This document shows, piece by piece, positions 37,325 to 48,817 of a stretch of 64,000 nt of DNA. The position numbers and the translations under genes were made by a program. Origin of the DNA: Amaranthus tricolor (Eukaryota > Streptophyta > Magnoliopsida > Caryophyllales > Amaranthaceae); the NCBI RefSeq assembly GCF_026212465.1, contig NC_080049.1, forward strand, positions 1,991,460-2,055,459. The letters are read 5' to 3'. The notes beneath the pieces were generated by a model. That model was not told where the DNA came from, ran no database searches, and worked only from the letters and a program-made list of their open reading frames with translations. The first letter of the stretch is position 1, and every line of letters starts with the position of its first letter.

Positions 37325-37720
37325 AAAAGTGCAATGTTAGATGAAACTTAATGCTTTAATTGATAATAAGACTAGGAATTAGTGTTCAGACTTCGCTTCT
37401 AATGCGAATGCCATTCGTTCTATGTGAATTGTTCGTCAAAAACATAAATATGATGGCTCTTTTAAGTGATACAAAGCTCGTTTTGTAGGTGATGACAATA
37501 ATTAACAACAGGGTGGTATTTTGATTAGACATTAGCCTAGTGGTTAAACCTGCTCCATTTGTCAAATGGATGTCAAAAACGTCTTTTTACATGATCATCT
37601 TCATGAAACAATTTATATGCATCAACCCACGGATTTCTGTGACATAACTCATCATCCAAATTACTTTTGTCTTTTAAAGAAAACTTTGTACGAATTGAAA
37701 CAAGCTTCTCATGCTTGATA
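37325..37720 (+). pseudogene. Second, unrelated copia reverse transcriptase fragment
   Basis: Broken frames read SNANAIRSMW, YKARFVGD, MDVKNVFLHDHLHETIYMHQ, TDFCDITHHP and LLKKTLYELKQASHA, the first part of a copia RT. The wording differs from the RT at 35410-36200, so it comes from another copia lineage. It sits between the copia element and OPR exon 2. There are no LTRs, several stops and an internal deletion after VGD. Confidence 0.8.
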
Positions 37721-37835
37721 GTTGATATAAAAAATTTTCCCATAATTTTTTTATCATTATTGTGCTCTCATAGTAAATATGATTATTTAAGTTATATAGT
37801 CAAAACTCAAATTAAAGGAATGCACAAAATAATTA

Positions 37836-38006
<171 letters not shown>

Positions 38007-38413
38007 CTATCAACCTATGAACCCCATGTCAATATAAATTTACATCAACTTCACTCAAATACAACTTAATCCATGTCAGATTTATTTCATCATATATATG
38101 TCTTCTTCAATTAAATCCTTATTAGAAAATGTCAACTCTTATTTTTCGCCGCCCTTTTTATTTTATCGCCACCCCTTAATGAAATTATGAATTTGCCACT
38201 GAACTTTAAAAAATTACGAAATTATCACTGCACTTAAAACCTCTATAAAACACTTCAAATTCACTCAATAATACACTTCCAAAAACTCAAAATCTTCACA
38301 TAAATTTAATCGGAGCTAAAGCTTTGAAATCGAAGTCGTTAACAAAAACTCGAGGTAATTTCTAAACAAATTCATTCGAATTTTTTTTAAAAAATAAATA
38401 AATAAATAATATC

Positions 38414-38500
38414 AGTTGCACAAAAAGTGCGACTGTACCTAGGTCGAGTCGCACTTTTTGTGCGACTCAACCTAGGTACAGTCGCACTTTTTGTGCGACC
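38414..38500. repeat. 87-bp near-perfect palindrome of GTCGCAC words
   Basis: Two 41-bp arms around TTTTT. Each arm reads GTTGCAC/GTCGCAC, AAAAA, GTGCGACTG, TACCTAGGT and CGAGTCGCAC in order. Related modules lie at 38671-38713 (43 bp, perfect, arms of 19), 38873-38925 (partial) and 40209-40302. All could form cruciforms or RNA hairpins. Confidence 0.9.
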
Positions 38501-38931
38501 GGTATGAACAAATTTTTTTTTTTTTTAATTTCGAATGAATTTGTTTTGTTTAATTAATTTATTTTTTTAGTTATTGTTATTTAATAAATGTTGTAATACA
38601 TTATATTATGATAATGTTTTTATAAGAAGTATTTTTGAATTTAAACGAAACTAAAAAAAATAAAAAAATAAAATTCAAACCAGTCGCACTTTTTGTGCGA
38701 CTGGTTTGAATTTTTTTTTTTCAATTTCGAATTAATTTGTTTTGTTTAATTAATATAATGTTTAAGTTATTGTTATTTAATAAATGTTGTAATGCATTAT
38801 ATTATGATAATGTTATTGTAAGAAGTAGTTTTTAATTTAAATTTGAGAAAAAGGAAAAAAAAAATTTAATTCCAGTCCCACAAAAAGTGCGACTGTACCT
38901 AGGTTTTTTGCGACTGGAATTATATTTTTTT

Positions 38932-39845
38932 TAGAGCGTTATTGAGCGGCAATAGCTCTAGGCCGACTTTACTGATAGGGGATTCCCATGAGAGGGGGTT
39001 ACGAGATTTGCAAGGCGAGCAAGGTAAGAATAGGCGGCCAGACATAGTCAGGCCCAGCGTTCAACTACCCTAGACCATGTGCATAGTCGCTTTGAGCGCC
39101 AGAGTAGCCTGCATAGTCATACGGTCGGCTCAGGTGACGGTCATATGATTACGACGATTCTGTTAGTCGGGAAGAGTCTTTCGGTCAGGATGAGTCTGCT
39201 GGTCATCCTGTTGATTGGACGGTCATCAGAGGGCATGCCGAACAGTTTAGGATGAGAGGGCATAGTGCGGCTAGCAATTCTGATCACGCAGGAGTCAGCC
39301 AGGTTGAGGATGCGACTCCATGGGGGAGGAGGCGCTCACTGTCCGCGGACATGGACTGGTTGATCACATCACCCCAGCCCGGGGGCGCTGTTGACACCAC
39401 TTTAATACGCAGCTACGGTGGGCACGTAGCAAAGGTTATATTTGAGGGATCGGAGCGCACCCCTCCGATTTTAGAACCTCGTCCTAGGAAGAGGACATTG
39501 GATGCAATCATCAGACCTTAAGACATGTTTGATGAACTGTACGGGATGTTACCTGCCACTCCTCTTGGTCATCTGCCGTATATAATGCACTAGCACATTG
39601 ATAGTGCTCTCATTACGGCATTTGTGGAAAGGTGGCAGCCTGATACCAACACCTTCCACTTGCCGTGGGTGGAGATGACCATAATGTTGCACGACGTGCA
39701 ACGCATCTTAGGAATTGGCATTGGCGGTTCACTTCCCGTTGAACCTGTTGAACCAGCGGCAGCATTAACGTTTGGGGAGTCATCTATACATGAATTGTTA
39801 GCCGATGCTCACCAATTTTGCAAATCACCCCTTATATTACCGTAG
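38932..39845 (+). pseudogene. Plant mobile domain (PMD) protein remnant
   Basis: 39252-39521 gives MDWLITSPQPGGAVDTTLI, SYGGHVAKVIFEG and PRPRKRTLDAI. After a TAA at 39519 the reading goes on as ELYGMLPATPLGHLPYIM, a TAG at about 39591, then HIDSALITAFVERW, TNTFHLPWVEMTIMLHDVQ and RILGIGIGG, the diagnostic start of the plant mobile (aminotransferase-like) domain. Only the first quarter of the domain remains before AT-rich sequence starts at 39850. PMD genes occur as stand-alone plant genes (MAIL1/MAIN type) and as passengers of gypsy and Mutator elements. The base composition is clearly more GC-rich than the flanks. Confidence 0.8.
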
Positions 39846-41156
39846 CGGTGACATCTTAAGTACAAATAATAACATTATCGTAATATAATAATATATTAAA
39901 GTATATGAGTAAATAAAATCATTTACTTTAATATTTAATAAATAATAATAACTTCAAAAATACTTATAACAAATAAGAAGAAATAATTTTTCAAAAAAAT
40001 AATTAAACATTTAAATAAATTAATCCCTCCAATTCAAATTTAATTATTATAATAACATTATCATAATATAATAATACATTAAAATAAAATAATATATTAC
40101 AACATTTATGAAATAACAATAACTTAAAAAATAATTTAATTAAACAAAATACATTTTATAATTCGAAGTTCAAAAAAAAGAAAAAATAAAATAAAATAAA
40201 ATTTTAACAGTCGCACTTTTCAAAAAGTGCGACTCCACCTAGGTCCAGTCGCACTTTTTGTGCGACTCAGCATAGGTCCAGTCGCACTTTTTGTGCGACC
40301 GGTGTTATTATTATTATTATTATTTTATTTTTTTAAAAAAAAAATTTGAATTTATAATATTCAACATTATTATACTAATTATTATATGAACTTAAAAAAT
40401 AATTATACTAATTATACTAATTATTATATGAATTTATTACAACATTTATTAAATAACAACTTAAAAAATAAATTAATTACACGAAAGAAATTTTATAATT
40501 CGAAATTCAAAAAAATAAAAAAATAAAAAATAAAAAAAATTATATGAACCAGTCTGTGCGACTGGCATTTCTGGAAATATTTTTTTTTAATAAAAATTTT
40601 GAATCGATTAATTACTTACCGAATCGTTATCATGCTCGTTTTGGTATACCATTGTTGTTCGATGTAGAGTTCTAGCTTGTTTAAGTTAACGTAGTGTTTT
40701 AGAGAGTTTTTAGAGTGATTTAGAGAGATAGTATCGTGTTTGAATTCGTATATACTACAAGAACGCCTCTGAAATTTCAATATATAGAGTTCCGATGATA
40801 TTGTTATTAAGTGATAATAGTGTTAGTAAGTGTGATTTACATTTGTTAAACATGTTTTAAGTCCAGTGATAATTTCGTATTTTTTAAAAGTCTAGGGGCA
40901 AACTCATAATTTCATTAGAGGGTGGCGATAAAATGAAAATGGTGACAATAAATAATAACACCCTTAGAAAATTTTATACTTGCAAACAATGTACCATTAA
41001 TGATTACTATACACCTAGATTATTTTCAAAATAAACCAATATCAATATCTTTATATTTAAAAATTTGATTTCATTTTTATAAATCAGTTGATTTCATTTT
41101 TTTGATATCAATATCATTTGTTCTTCATCCCAAAAAGATTATCACAAATTCTCGTG

Positions 41157-41395
41157 AAAGACAATTTCTTTAAAAGACCATTTCTAATTGGATCGGCCAA
41201 TTATATATTTATTAAAATATTGTAAGTAGACATTAATAATGATGTAAGTAGACAATTAAGATATTAAAAGTAGGCATTAAGAATACAGTAAGTAAGCATT
41301 TAAGATAAAATAAGTAGACATTAAGAATACGGTAAGTAGGCATTAAACTTTAATAGACTGGGCTTAAAATACGTCTCTCAAAGAAACGGTCTCTT
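41157..41395. mobile_element. Small element with minisatellite, kin of the foldback element
   Basis: The ends AAGACAATTTCTTTAAAAGA and the complement AAGAGACCGTTTCTTTGAGA are inverted. The inside is a degenerate tandem repeat of GTAAGTAGACATTAAG. The same minisatellite and ends occur at 53740-56884. No target copy was identified. Confidence 0.55.
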
Positions 41396-42300
41396 GATGA
41401 AGTGTAATGGCATGTACACTTGTGGGTGATAAGGGTGTGTAATGGAGTATGGAAGGATTAGCTCCGGATCACTTGATGAAGTGTTCAATGTAGATGATTT
41501 GGAGAGAAGGCATGGTGTGCTTTGATCAAGGCAAGGATCGAGGTAAACGGTGCTCAACCAAGACAGCTGCTCGAGCCAGGAAATCAGAACACTACTGAAG
41601 ACAACCACTCAACCTGATCGAGCAACGCTGCTCGGTCGAACGGAGCACAGGTCCATTTTTAGCAAAGCTTTCGTTTTGTTGTAGTAAATTTGTGGGGCTT
41701 TAGGGTTTCGTCCTAGAGTCTTCTAATATGTTAGGGACTACATATATAAGTCTTAGAACATCATTAGAAACTTTGAAAGGCAAATACAAGAGAGACAACT
41801 AGGGTTTTAACCATTAGAGTTGTTCCTCTTTGTATTTGCATATTTGTGTAAGATTGACATGAAAGGTTCAATCTTTACTTCGAGAGTGTTCTCAAAACTT
41901 GTGGATGGCTTGTCATTAGTGTATGTTGATATATTAATGAAAGTAATCCTTTTTTGAGGGGAGGTATCATTAAATACCTCATAAATATTGTTGTTCTTAT
42001 TGTTGGCTGTAGTGCTCTGTTTTTGTATGTTCTTTGTGTATTTATATGTTTATTGTTGCTTCACCAAACATCCCAATCCATCACAACAATTAGTGATCGA
42101 GTTTTGTGAGGCAAAACAATTTGAGGATGACTTGAAATTTTACAAGATTTTTTGTCAATTTTATGTTTTCGCAAAGATAAGAAAGAGAAACAAGTCAAAA
42201 GCGAGACATAACATGGGCAAATGGAAGGAATGCAAGCTCTTGTTGAGCGCACAAACCAGTGGAGGGGAGCGCATGTTACTCCGATCCTAATAAGCATCCA
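41396..42300 (+). mobile_element. Truncated copia-like LTR and leader
   Basis: This has LTR features: CTCGAG/CTCGGTCGAACGGAGC words, an ACATATATAAG TATA-like site near 41740 and a long T-rich 3' part. At 42091 CAATTAGTGATCGAGTTTTG resembles a decayed primer-binding site plus leader (TTGGTATCAGAGCTTTG type). The ORF at 41988-42290 has no gag motif. The rest of the element is absent. Confidence 0.35.
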
Positions 42301-42314
42301 TTGTGTAAACAAAC

Positions 42315-42414
42315 TGTAACACCCGAATTTCTCCCGTCCTTTACGGCTTTGATTTCGTTTCCGACCCCTAACGAAACCAAAGCCGTAAAGGACGGGAGAA
42401 ATTCGGCTGTTACA
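42315..42414. mobile_element. 100-bp palindrome with 5-bp target duplication
   Basis: Two 45-bp arms differ at two positions and surround the 10-base loop TCCGACCCCT. The outer ends are TGTAACA and TGTTACA, so the element has TG...CA termini. CAAAC flanks it exactly on both sides (42310-42314, 42415-42419). Each arm reads TGTAACAcCCGAATTTCTCC onwards, which resembles a gypsy LTR start. No coding content. Confidence 0.9.
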
Positions 42415-43579
42415 CAAACATAAGCCCAAGATCAAAATTGTTATTGAATTTGAAGTATTGGGCTCATCGTCCTAGTGCTAAGTTTGAGTGGCTCCCTCTT
42501 TGTATCTCTTGAAATTATTTAATCATCATCTAAATTACCAAGTGGGAAAAAATTTATTTAAGAAATAAATTTTAAGGTTATCTGGAGAAGAGTATCAATC
42601 AAATTATCATTAATTATCTTTTCTTTCTATGTAAAGTTTCTATTCAAAATGTAACAAATCCCTTATTTTAATTAGTAACAAAATCTTTTTGAGACTTTTA
42701 TTCTTTTAATTTCAATTCTTTTTGAAAATACAAAGTTCATTTTAAGGCCGATTTATTTTCAGTCTAATCCTTATTAGCCATTGTAAAAATGAATCGGATC
42801 AGGGCTGTTTAACACCTCTAGTCAAGACCCTATCCAGACCTTATTACTCTGTCCTATTTTAAGAGTAAGAGTCTATTTTGTTTGAACTTTATTGAACGAA
42901 TTCAAATTCGAGTTTGAGTCCAATAGAAAATATAAGGGTCCGAGTTGAAATCGCCTCCTACACTTAGACCATTTTCAATTACATCTTTTAATGTTGTTTT
43001 TTTGTAATACATTAGGCAGTAGAAATTATGTCATTGTGGCATATGTAAGTTTCCATTACTTAATCGTACCACCATTAGAAAATCAAAGGGAAACCAAAGG
43101 GATATCAAAACAAATTGTAAACTTCAACCATTAGATTATTATACATACATTTCTGTCAAAACAACAAAGGTCAGACAAACAACTGCCGGCCGCATTTTAA
43201 ATTCAGTGCTCTGTTTTTTACGTTTAGATAATTAAAGCAGTTAAAAAGTTAAATTTTAAGCCAAAATAAAAAAGCTGTTTCAATCGGCCTTTTTAGTTGA
43301 CTTGTAAGTTGTTAGTTCATTTTTTCTTTAATAAACAGCTAACATTTAATATTTAAATTCATCAAACATCTTTACAAATAGCTAGCTTTTTTAGCTAACT
43401 TAAAAGTTAACTAAAACGGCCAACAAAAAAAGCTGGTCAAACAAGTCAACTAAAAAAGTTAACGGCTAATAACCAACAATAAATTGCCAAACACCTCTGA
43501 AATCAAATTTCTACCCAAATTAAACCAAAATTAAAACAATGATCGAATCAAATTTTTTTGTTTAGTTGATAGGAAATGC
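42415..43579. other. OPR intron 1, proximal part, no gene seen
   Basis: AT-rich. 43250-43500 holds inverted words (AGTTGACTTG / CAAGTCAACT; AAAAGTTAACT) and ends in a GCCAAACACCT word, so it is probably a worn MITE. Nothing else is recognisable. Confidence 0.4.
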
Positions 43580-43644
43580 CTGTGAGAGAGGTTGAATGAG
43601 CCCATTTGGTATGGAGAAAACAGGTCTTTTTTCACAGCTTCCAT

Positions 43645-46576
43645 GGCCTTCAATAAACCTACAAACAACTACCAATTTTTGAATTATTTTGAATAATTGA
43701 GCTTTTTTTTTTTTGAAGTGATTGAATAATTGAGCTTAGTAAATATAGGAATTTGGAAATAGCCAAATAGGGAATAAAGTAGATGGGCAAGATGGCAAAG
43801 AATGAATAATTGACTTTGATAATAGGAATTTGCTTTTTCTATTTATATTAATTATTTTTAATTTATGTTTTATTTATAACCTATAATTTAAAATATAGTC
43901 AAGCAAAATATTATTTAATTTTTTTTGAGTGAAGCAAAATATTGTTTAATTTGTTTTAACAAAGTTTATCAATATCAACTTATTATAGTTTTTACTCAAG
44001 AACAATTATAATCCCTTCGTTCCATTGAATTTATATTATTTTTCATGTTTATTCCATTTAATTTGCATCATTTTTATTTTTTTGACAATAGCGTCACTAC
44101 TTTCTTTTAATTTCATCTATACATTTTAAGTCTCTTTTAATTTCATCTACAAAATTTATTTTCTCTCTTTATTTATTACGACTCTTTTAAAAATACACAT
44201 ATTTGTCATTTAAAGAGAACAAAATAATAAATATGTAAAATAAAATAATAAATCGATAAATATAGTAGAAGTAGTAAAAAAGGTGTCGTGCAACGCATTA
44301 AATTAAGTGTGGTTATATGTGGAAAAGGAGATGGCAAAGAATGACATCCACGCATTAAGTAACGTAGATGAGCATAGTACGTATTTTCTGATTTTGTTAA
44401 TTTGGTGACTAAAATAGTTTAATTTTACTACCAATAATGTGTTTTTTTTATATGTTGCCGTACACGTTTTAAATTTTTTGAAAAACTTATTCAAAATACT
44501 TATACTATTTGATCTTTTATATAGTTCTATGCACTAAATTTAATTTTTAATATTTATAATTATATATAATAAAAAATTATAAAAATTTAATATTAATTAT
44601 CATTGCATTAAAACAATGAAACAAGAGTTCACTTGACTATATTTTAATTTATAAATTAAAAATTAAACATAAATTAAGGGTGATGAATGAATAGTATATT
44701 ATCTTGTCATGTTGCAAGTAATATGAAACGAATGAAGTATATTATTTTGTTTTATTCATTTAGCATTAATTGTTATTGTTTCGTTCAACTCATTTGATAT
44801 TAATTTATTTTTGGATAATAATTTATTAGATTTTTTTTTCTCATCTGTACCTTTTAAACATCCTTTAATTGCTTTCATACAATTTGCTATTAATTTAAAG
44901 AGACACAATAGTAGGTAATTTTTAGTTTGCAAATTGTATTTTATAGTAGTATTTGACGACTTTAAAGGGTAGGGTTGACCCTTTTTTTTGGGCCTTAGAC
45001 TACATTGTAAGTTCATGTGATATTATTTTTTAATCATTTTAAAAGCTTGAGGAATTTTCAAACTTTTTTTTCATTTCAATAAGCTTGAAATTTTTTTGCA
45101 ACTACTAATGTACTAATTCCAAAAATACTAAACTAATACAACTAATAAAATACTAATAATAAACACATGACCAAAACTACATGGGGGCATAGGAAGGCCC
45201 GGCAAGCGGCCTATTGTATTTTTACCCTGACCTCCCTTACTAATATATGATATATGATATAAAGATATATTATACCATAAACTTCTCTAACTAAAGTAAT
45301 AATAAAAATAGAGCTTAATTTCTGAATTTTTATCACTCATACACTCATGCAACATTTATCGACATCTTTACAACCTCCTAACTTTCTAAGTATTAATTTA
45401 TAAAAATTTTCTACTCGGAAACAAAAACTTATACTATTGACTAGTTTTTGCATAATATTTTGCTAGCGTATTGGTCATTTAACTGTATTTTTTTTTGTTA
45501 TTACATCTTAGTTGCCTCTCTCTCTTTTTCTCTCTTCTCTTTAAAAAAAAACCCTAATCTCTATAGTTGGTTTGACGCCATCATCAATCTTTTGGTTTAT
45601 AGTAAGCCCATACATTCTCTGTGAGCTTTTTGAATATAATTACAATAAATATTTAGTTGTTCTACTTATTCATTGGGTTGTAACTACCTATATATTAGAT
45701 TTTGATCTCTCTCTTAGTGAAAGTTTGGGGTTATGAATTTTGGTCTCTAGTTGATTTGTTAATAGACACCAAAATTGCAATTACCATCATCAACATCAAA
45801 TACAATTCAATCTCAAGACTACGTACAAGAGATAGAAAGACCCCTTATAAATGACTGTATCAAATAGTGATATTGAAGAGGATATTTAAAATTGTCAGAT
45901 CTCATACACAACAATCGTAGTTTTATTAATTTTGAATTATTTTTGGTCAAAGTTGTTATATACTGACTAATTATTATCTCTGATATAGATGTCGTATGTC
46001 TCTTTAATTAATAAATCAAATATTATTTAAAGAATATATATTTTTGCAACTTTAGGTCATCAAACTGTAACTTTTCCTAGTGTATTGGTCTTTAGTTAAA
46101 ATAATAAATAAATAAACAAACACGAGCTTAGTTCCTAAAAGCTAAAGGCCATAGTGCATGTAGGATTGGACTATATAGTTACCTCATCAAGAGTTGATAA
46201 TGACTTAAGCATCAGAGCCGATCCCCAAAGACACTCTAACTTGATCCTAATTGTATTCAGTCTGATAAAGGAACGAATATGACTTATAAAGAGTACAAAA
46301 GAGTGGTTGCTGCAAGTTATTGAAGATATTCATAAATTGCTATCAAGCTCATTTTTTCTAAGAGTTTGGTGGCCTACTACGAGCTTGAAAATTATGACCA
46401 ATTTTAATATAATAAAAATGTATAAATCATTTAGTACCAAGAATTTAGGGCTTCATGCTATGTAGTATGATCTACAATTCTACATTATACAAACTTTAGG
46501 TTAGCCCTAATTTTTTATAAAAATTATAATTATATTACATTAAAGCATAAGAGGAAACCTCCAAAAAAAAAAAAAG
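43645..46576. other. Long intergenic stretch, no gene seen
   Basis: About 2.9 kb of AT-rich DNA upstream of the OPR gene. It has a Stowaway-like left end at about 44011 (ATCCCTTCGTTCCATTGAAT), a matching ACGAATGAAGTATA end at about 44733, and a short reversed copy (45175-45265) of the repeat at 51220-51310. A TCTCTCTC-rich tract lies at 45520-45540. No open frame has motifs. Confidence 0.45.
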
Positions 46577-46578
46577 GT

Positions 46579-47219
46579 CTTATTTGGATGGAGAGAAATA
46601 CAGGAAAAAGAAAATAAAGGATTTGGAGGGATGATAATGTCCTTGTTTGGATAGCAAAAAGGGAGAAAGAGGATTTGGAAGGAAGGGATTAGGACGGAGT
46701 TCCTTGCCTTTCTTATAATGCTCTTTAACTCGTTTTTTTAGTTAGTTTTCCCTTTTCTTTATATGCGTAGTATTTTTTTATTTATATTTTTTTTAATTAT
46801 TATTAAAGGTCAAACTTATGTGTAAGATGCATGTTGGCGAATAGCTGCAGGAATCCGAAGGATCTATCTTGAGCCGGGGGACTCTTTGATCGCATTCTCC
46901 TTTATAGGTATGAATTGCCGTCTTTCTTCCCTCCCCAAATCCTGCTCATAATCTCTATGAGCGGGATACACTGGACATGATGATGATGATAATGACGATG
47001 ATGGATTTGGAGGGATTAACTCCCTTCATTTTTTTAACATCCAAATCTCTCCATAAGAAAAAGATTTGGAAGGAAAATAAAACTCCTTTCTTTTTCCTTC
47101 CTTTCCTTCCTATACAAACAATGTAGTCTTTCCCTCTTTTTCCCTTCCTTTTAATTTTCTTCCTTTCCTTCCCCTTTTCTTCCTTTCTTTTCTCTCCTAA
47201 TTTGTTGTCCAAACATAAT
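46579..47219. mobile_element. MITE-like element with Pu/Py-rich inverted ends
   Basis: The left side GTCTTATTTGGATGGAGAGA and the complement of the right side (TATTATGTTTGGACAACAAA, then TTAGGAGAGAA) are inverted. Long GGAAGGAAA/TTCCTTCC tracts pair internally. Target copy unclear. Confidence 0.5.
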
Positions 47220-47797
47220 ATTTAAAGTCTAAAACCCCTCAAAAACAATAGTTTACCTATTTGTAATTAACCCGAGCCAACATAAATGGCCCTTTCCTAC
47301 AAACCAAGGAACTAAGCTTTAAAAAAGAAAATCCTTAGGTCCACAAAAAGAAGACTATACAATAATTAAAAAATAATTATATGAAACTATTTTCTAGACG
47401 TTTGTACATTAATTAAATAGCTTATATAATATATGTTATAGAATATAAATTCTTTATTTAAGGTCGTCTTACGGATTAATAGTTTTTCATGTCAAGAATA
47501 TATGTACGTTAAAAAACCTATATGTATCCGAAATACCAAACAAACTTAAAAAAAGAGCAAACCATTCCCAAAATGGCCCAAAAATTCCCCTACGACATGC
47601 GGTTTACTCACTGAGTATGAGAGTGTAGCCCACTCGACTGGGCCAGTCCACTTGAACTTACCAATAAAAGGCAACAAAAGTTGTTCTCGACATCTGGAAT
47701 CTTATCCTATCTCATGAAAAAGTCCTTATGACTTATCTAGGGTCATATGTTTGAGGTTATTCGTATATAACAAAACATTATTTTCCTTTTCAAGTTT

Positions 47798-48181
47798 TAG
47801 GGTTCGCTTAGATTGAGTATAAATATTTAAAAAATAAATAAAAGTTAAAGTAAGAAAATAAAGTTAATTAGATAAAAGTTTAAAAGAATTTAATTGTTAG
47901 AAGGGTAGAAGATTTGGTTAAAAGGTAATAAAAATAGATAAAACAATAATTATTTCGCTTATTTTGGGAGTATAAATTTACCCTAGTGGAGAGTGGGGGA
48001 ATACTTTACTCCAAATGAGGAAAATCATCATCCTTTTTTATTCATCTTTTTTACTTAACTCTCACTCTACATCTTTTACAAGTATTTTAATTATTTCATT
48101 TGCACCTCCACTTACCTTTATTTTATTAGTTTGACTTTCTTTACCACTTAAATACTTATACTCAAGCCAAGCAACCCTTAC
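47798..48181. mobile_element. MITE with about 33-bp inverted ends
   Basis: Left TAGGGTTCGCTTAGATTGAG, then TATAAATATTTAA; right complement TAAGGGTTGCTTGGCTTGAG, then TATAAGTATTTAA. The arms extend in a looser form. No coding content; target copy not resolved. Confidence 0.6.
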
Positions 48182-48401
48182 TATAAAATATTATCTTTAA
48201 CTTTATATAAATAAAAAATATAGTCCATGTAATATATAGGCAATCAACTAAACACCGACATCTCCTCCTGTTTCATATGTTCAGTACATCTAATCCATGC
48301 TAATTACCCTTTCAATCAGTTAATTATAGCATTGTGAACATAATCATATTCATAGTAATCAACACAACACAGTATCCTGCATGGGTCTCGCTTATAGTTA
48401 G

Positions 48402-48593
48402 AGATGTTCAAAACAGATCTAATGACCCAACAATATTTACTCTATCTTAAAATCGAATTCAGCTTAACCCGACTTTAAAATGAATTTAAAATAATGTAAA
48501 AGTTTATGCAGACACAATAATCATCGATTTTGAACAAATTCGAAACACGTAACCAGAAATTAACCCGATTATCCAAATAAACACCTCTATTCA
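48402..48593. mobile_element. Possible hAT-type MITE
   Basis: TAGAGATGTTCAAAAC at the left and AAATAAACACCTCTA at the right resemble worn hAT ends. The flanking 8-mers do not match. Confidence 0.35.
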
Positions 48594-48817
48594 CAATCAT
48601 GGTCATAGTCATAAGTCATAGTCATACTCATAATCATGCTATTGTGAATCAGTTAGTAATATGTCAACCATCACATACATAAGCTTTTATAGATAAAAAA
48701 CATTGATTTTATTTTAAAACTTGACAAAACAAAGCAAAAATATAACAGAGAACCTAACCAACAACAAACGTATACTAAAATTTGAGAACCAAAACGTATC
48801 CAACTTTCTGGTCATTT

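Larger units (their letters stand above)
38131..40963 (+). mobile_element. MULE with plant mobile domain remnant, 2.8 kb, in OPR intron 1
   Basis: The 9-bp target copy TTAGAAAAT is perfect (38122-38130, 40964-40972), a Mutator hallmark. The ends are inverted over about 100 bp: left TATTTTATCGCCACCCCTTAA, right complement CATTTTATCGCCACCCTCTA, both followed by AATGAAATTATGA.TTTGCC. It shares ends and hairpin modules with the MULE at 51901-53340. It carries no transposase, so it would need one in trans. Confidence 0.9.

Noticed and set aside
45520..45545. TCTCTCTC tract as a promoter element
   Set aside because: No gene follows at a suitable distance; treated as simple repeat.
46955..47212. 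Lys/Glu-rich minus-strand frame
   Set aside because: It is the translation of GGAAGGAAA tracts in a MITE.
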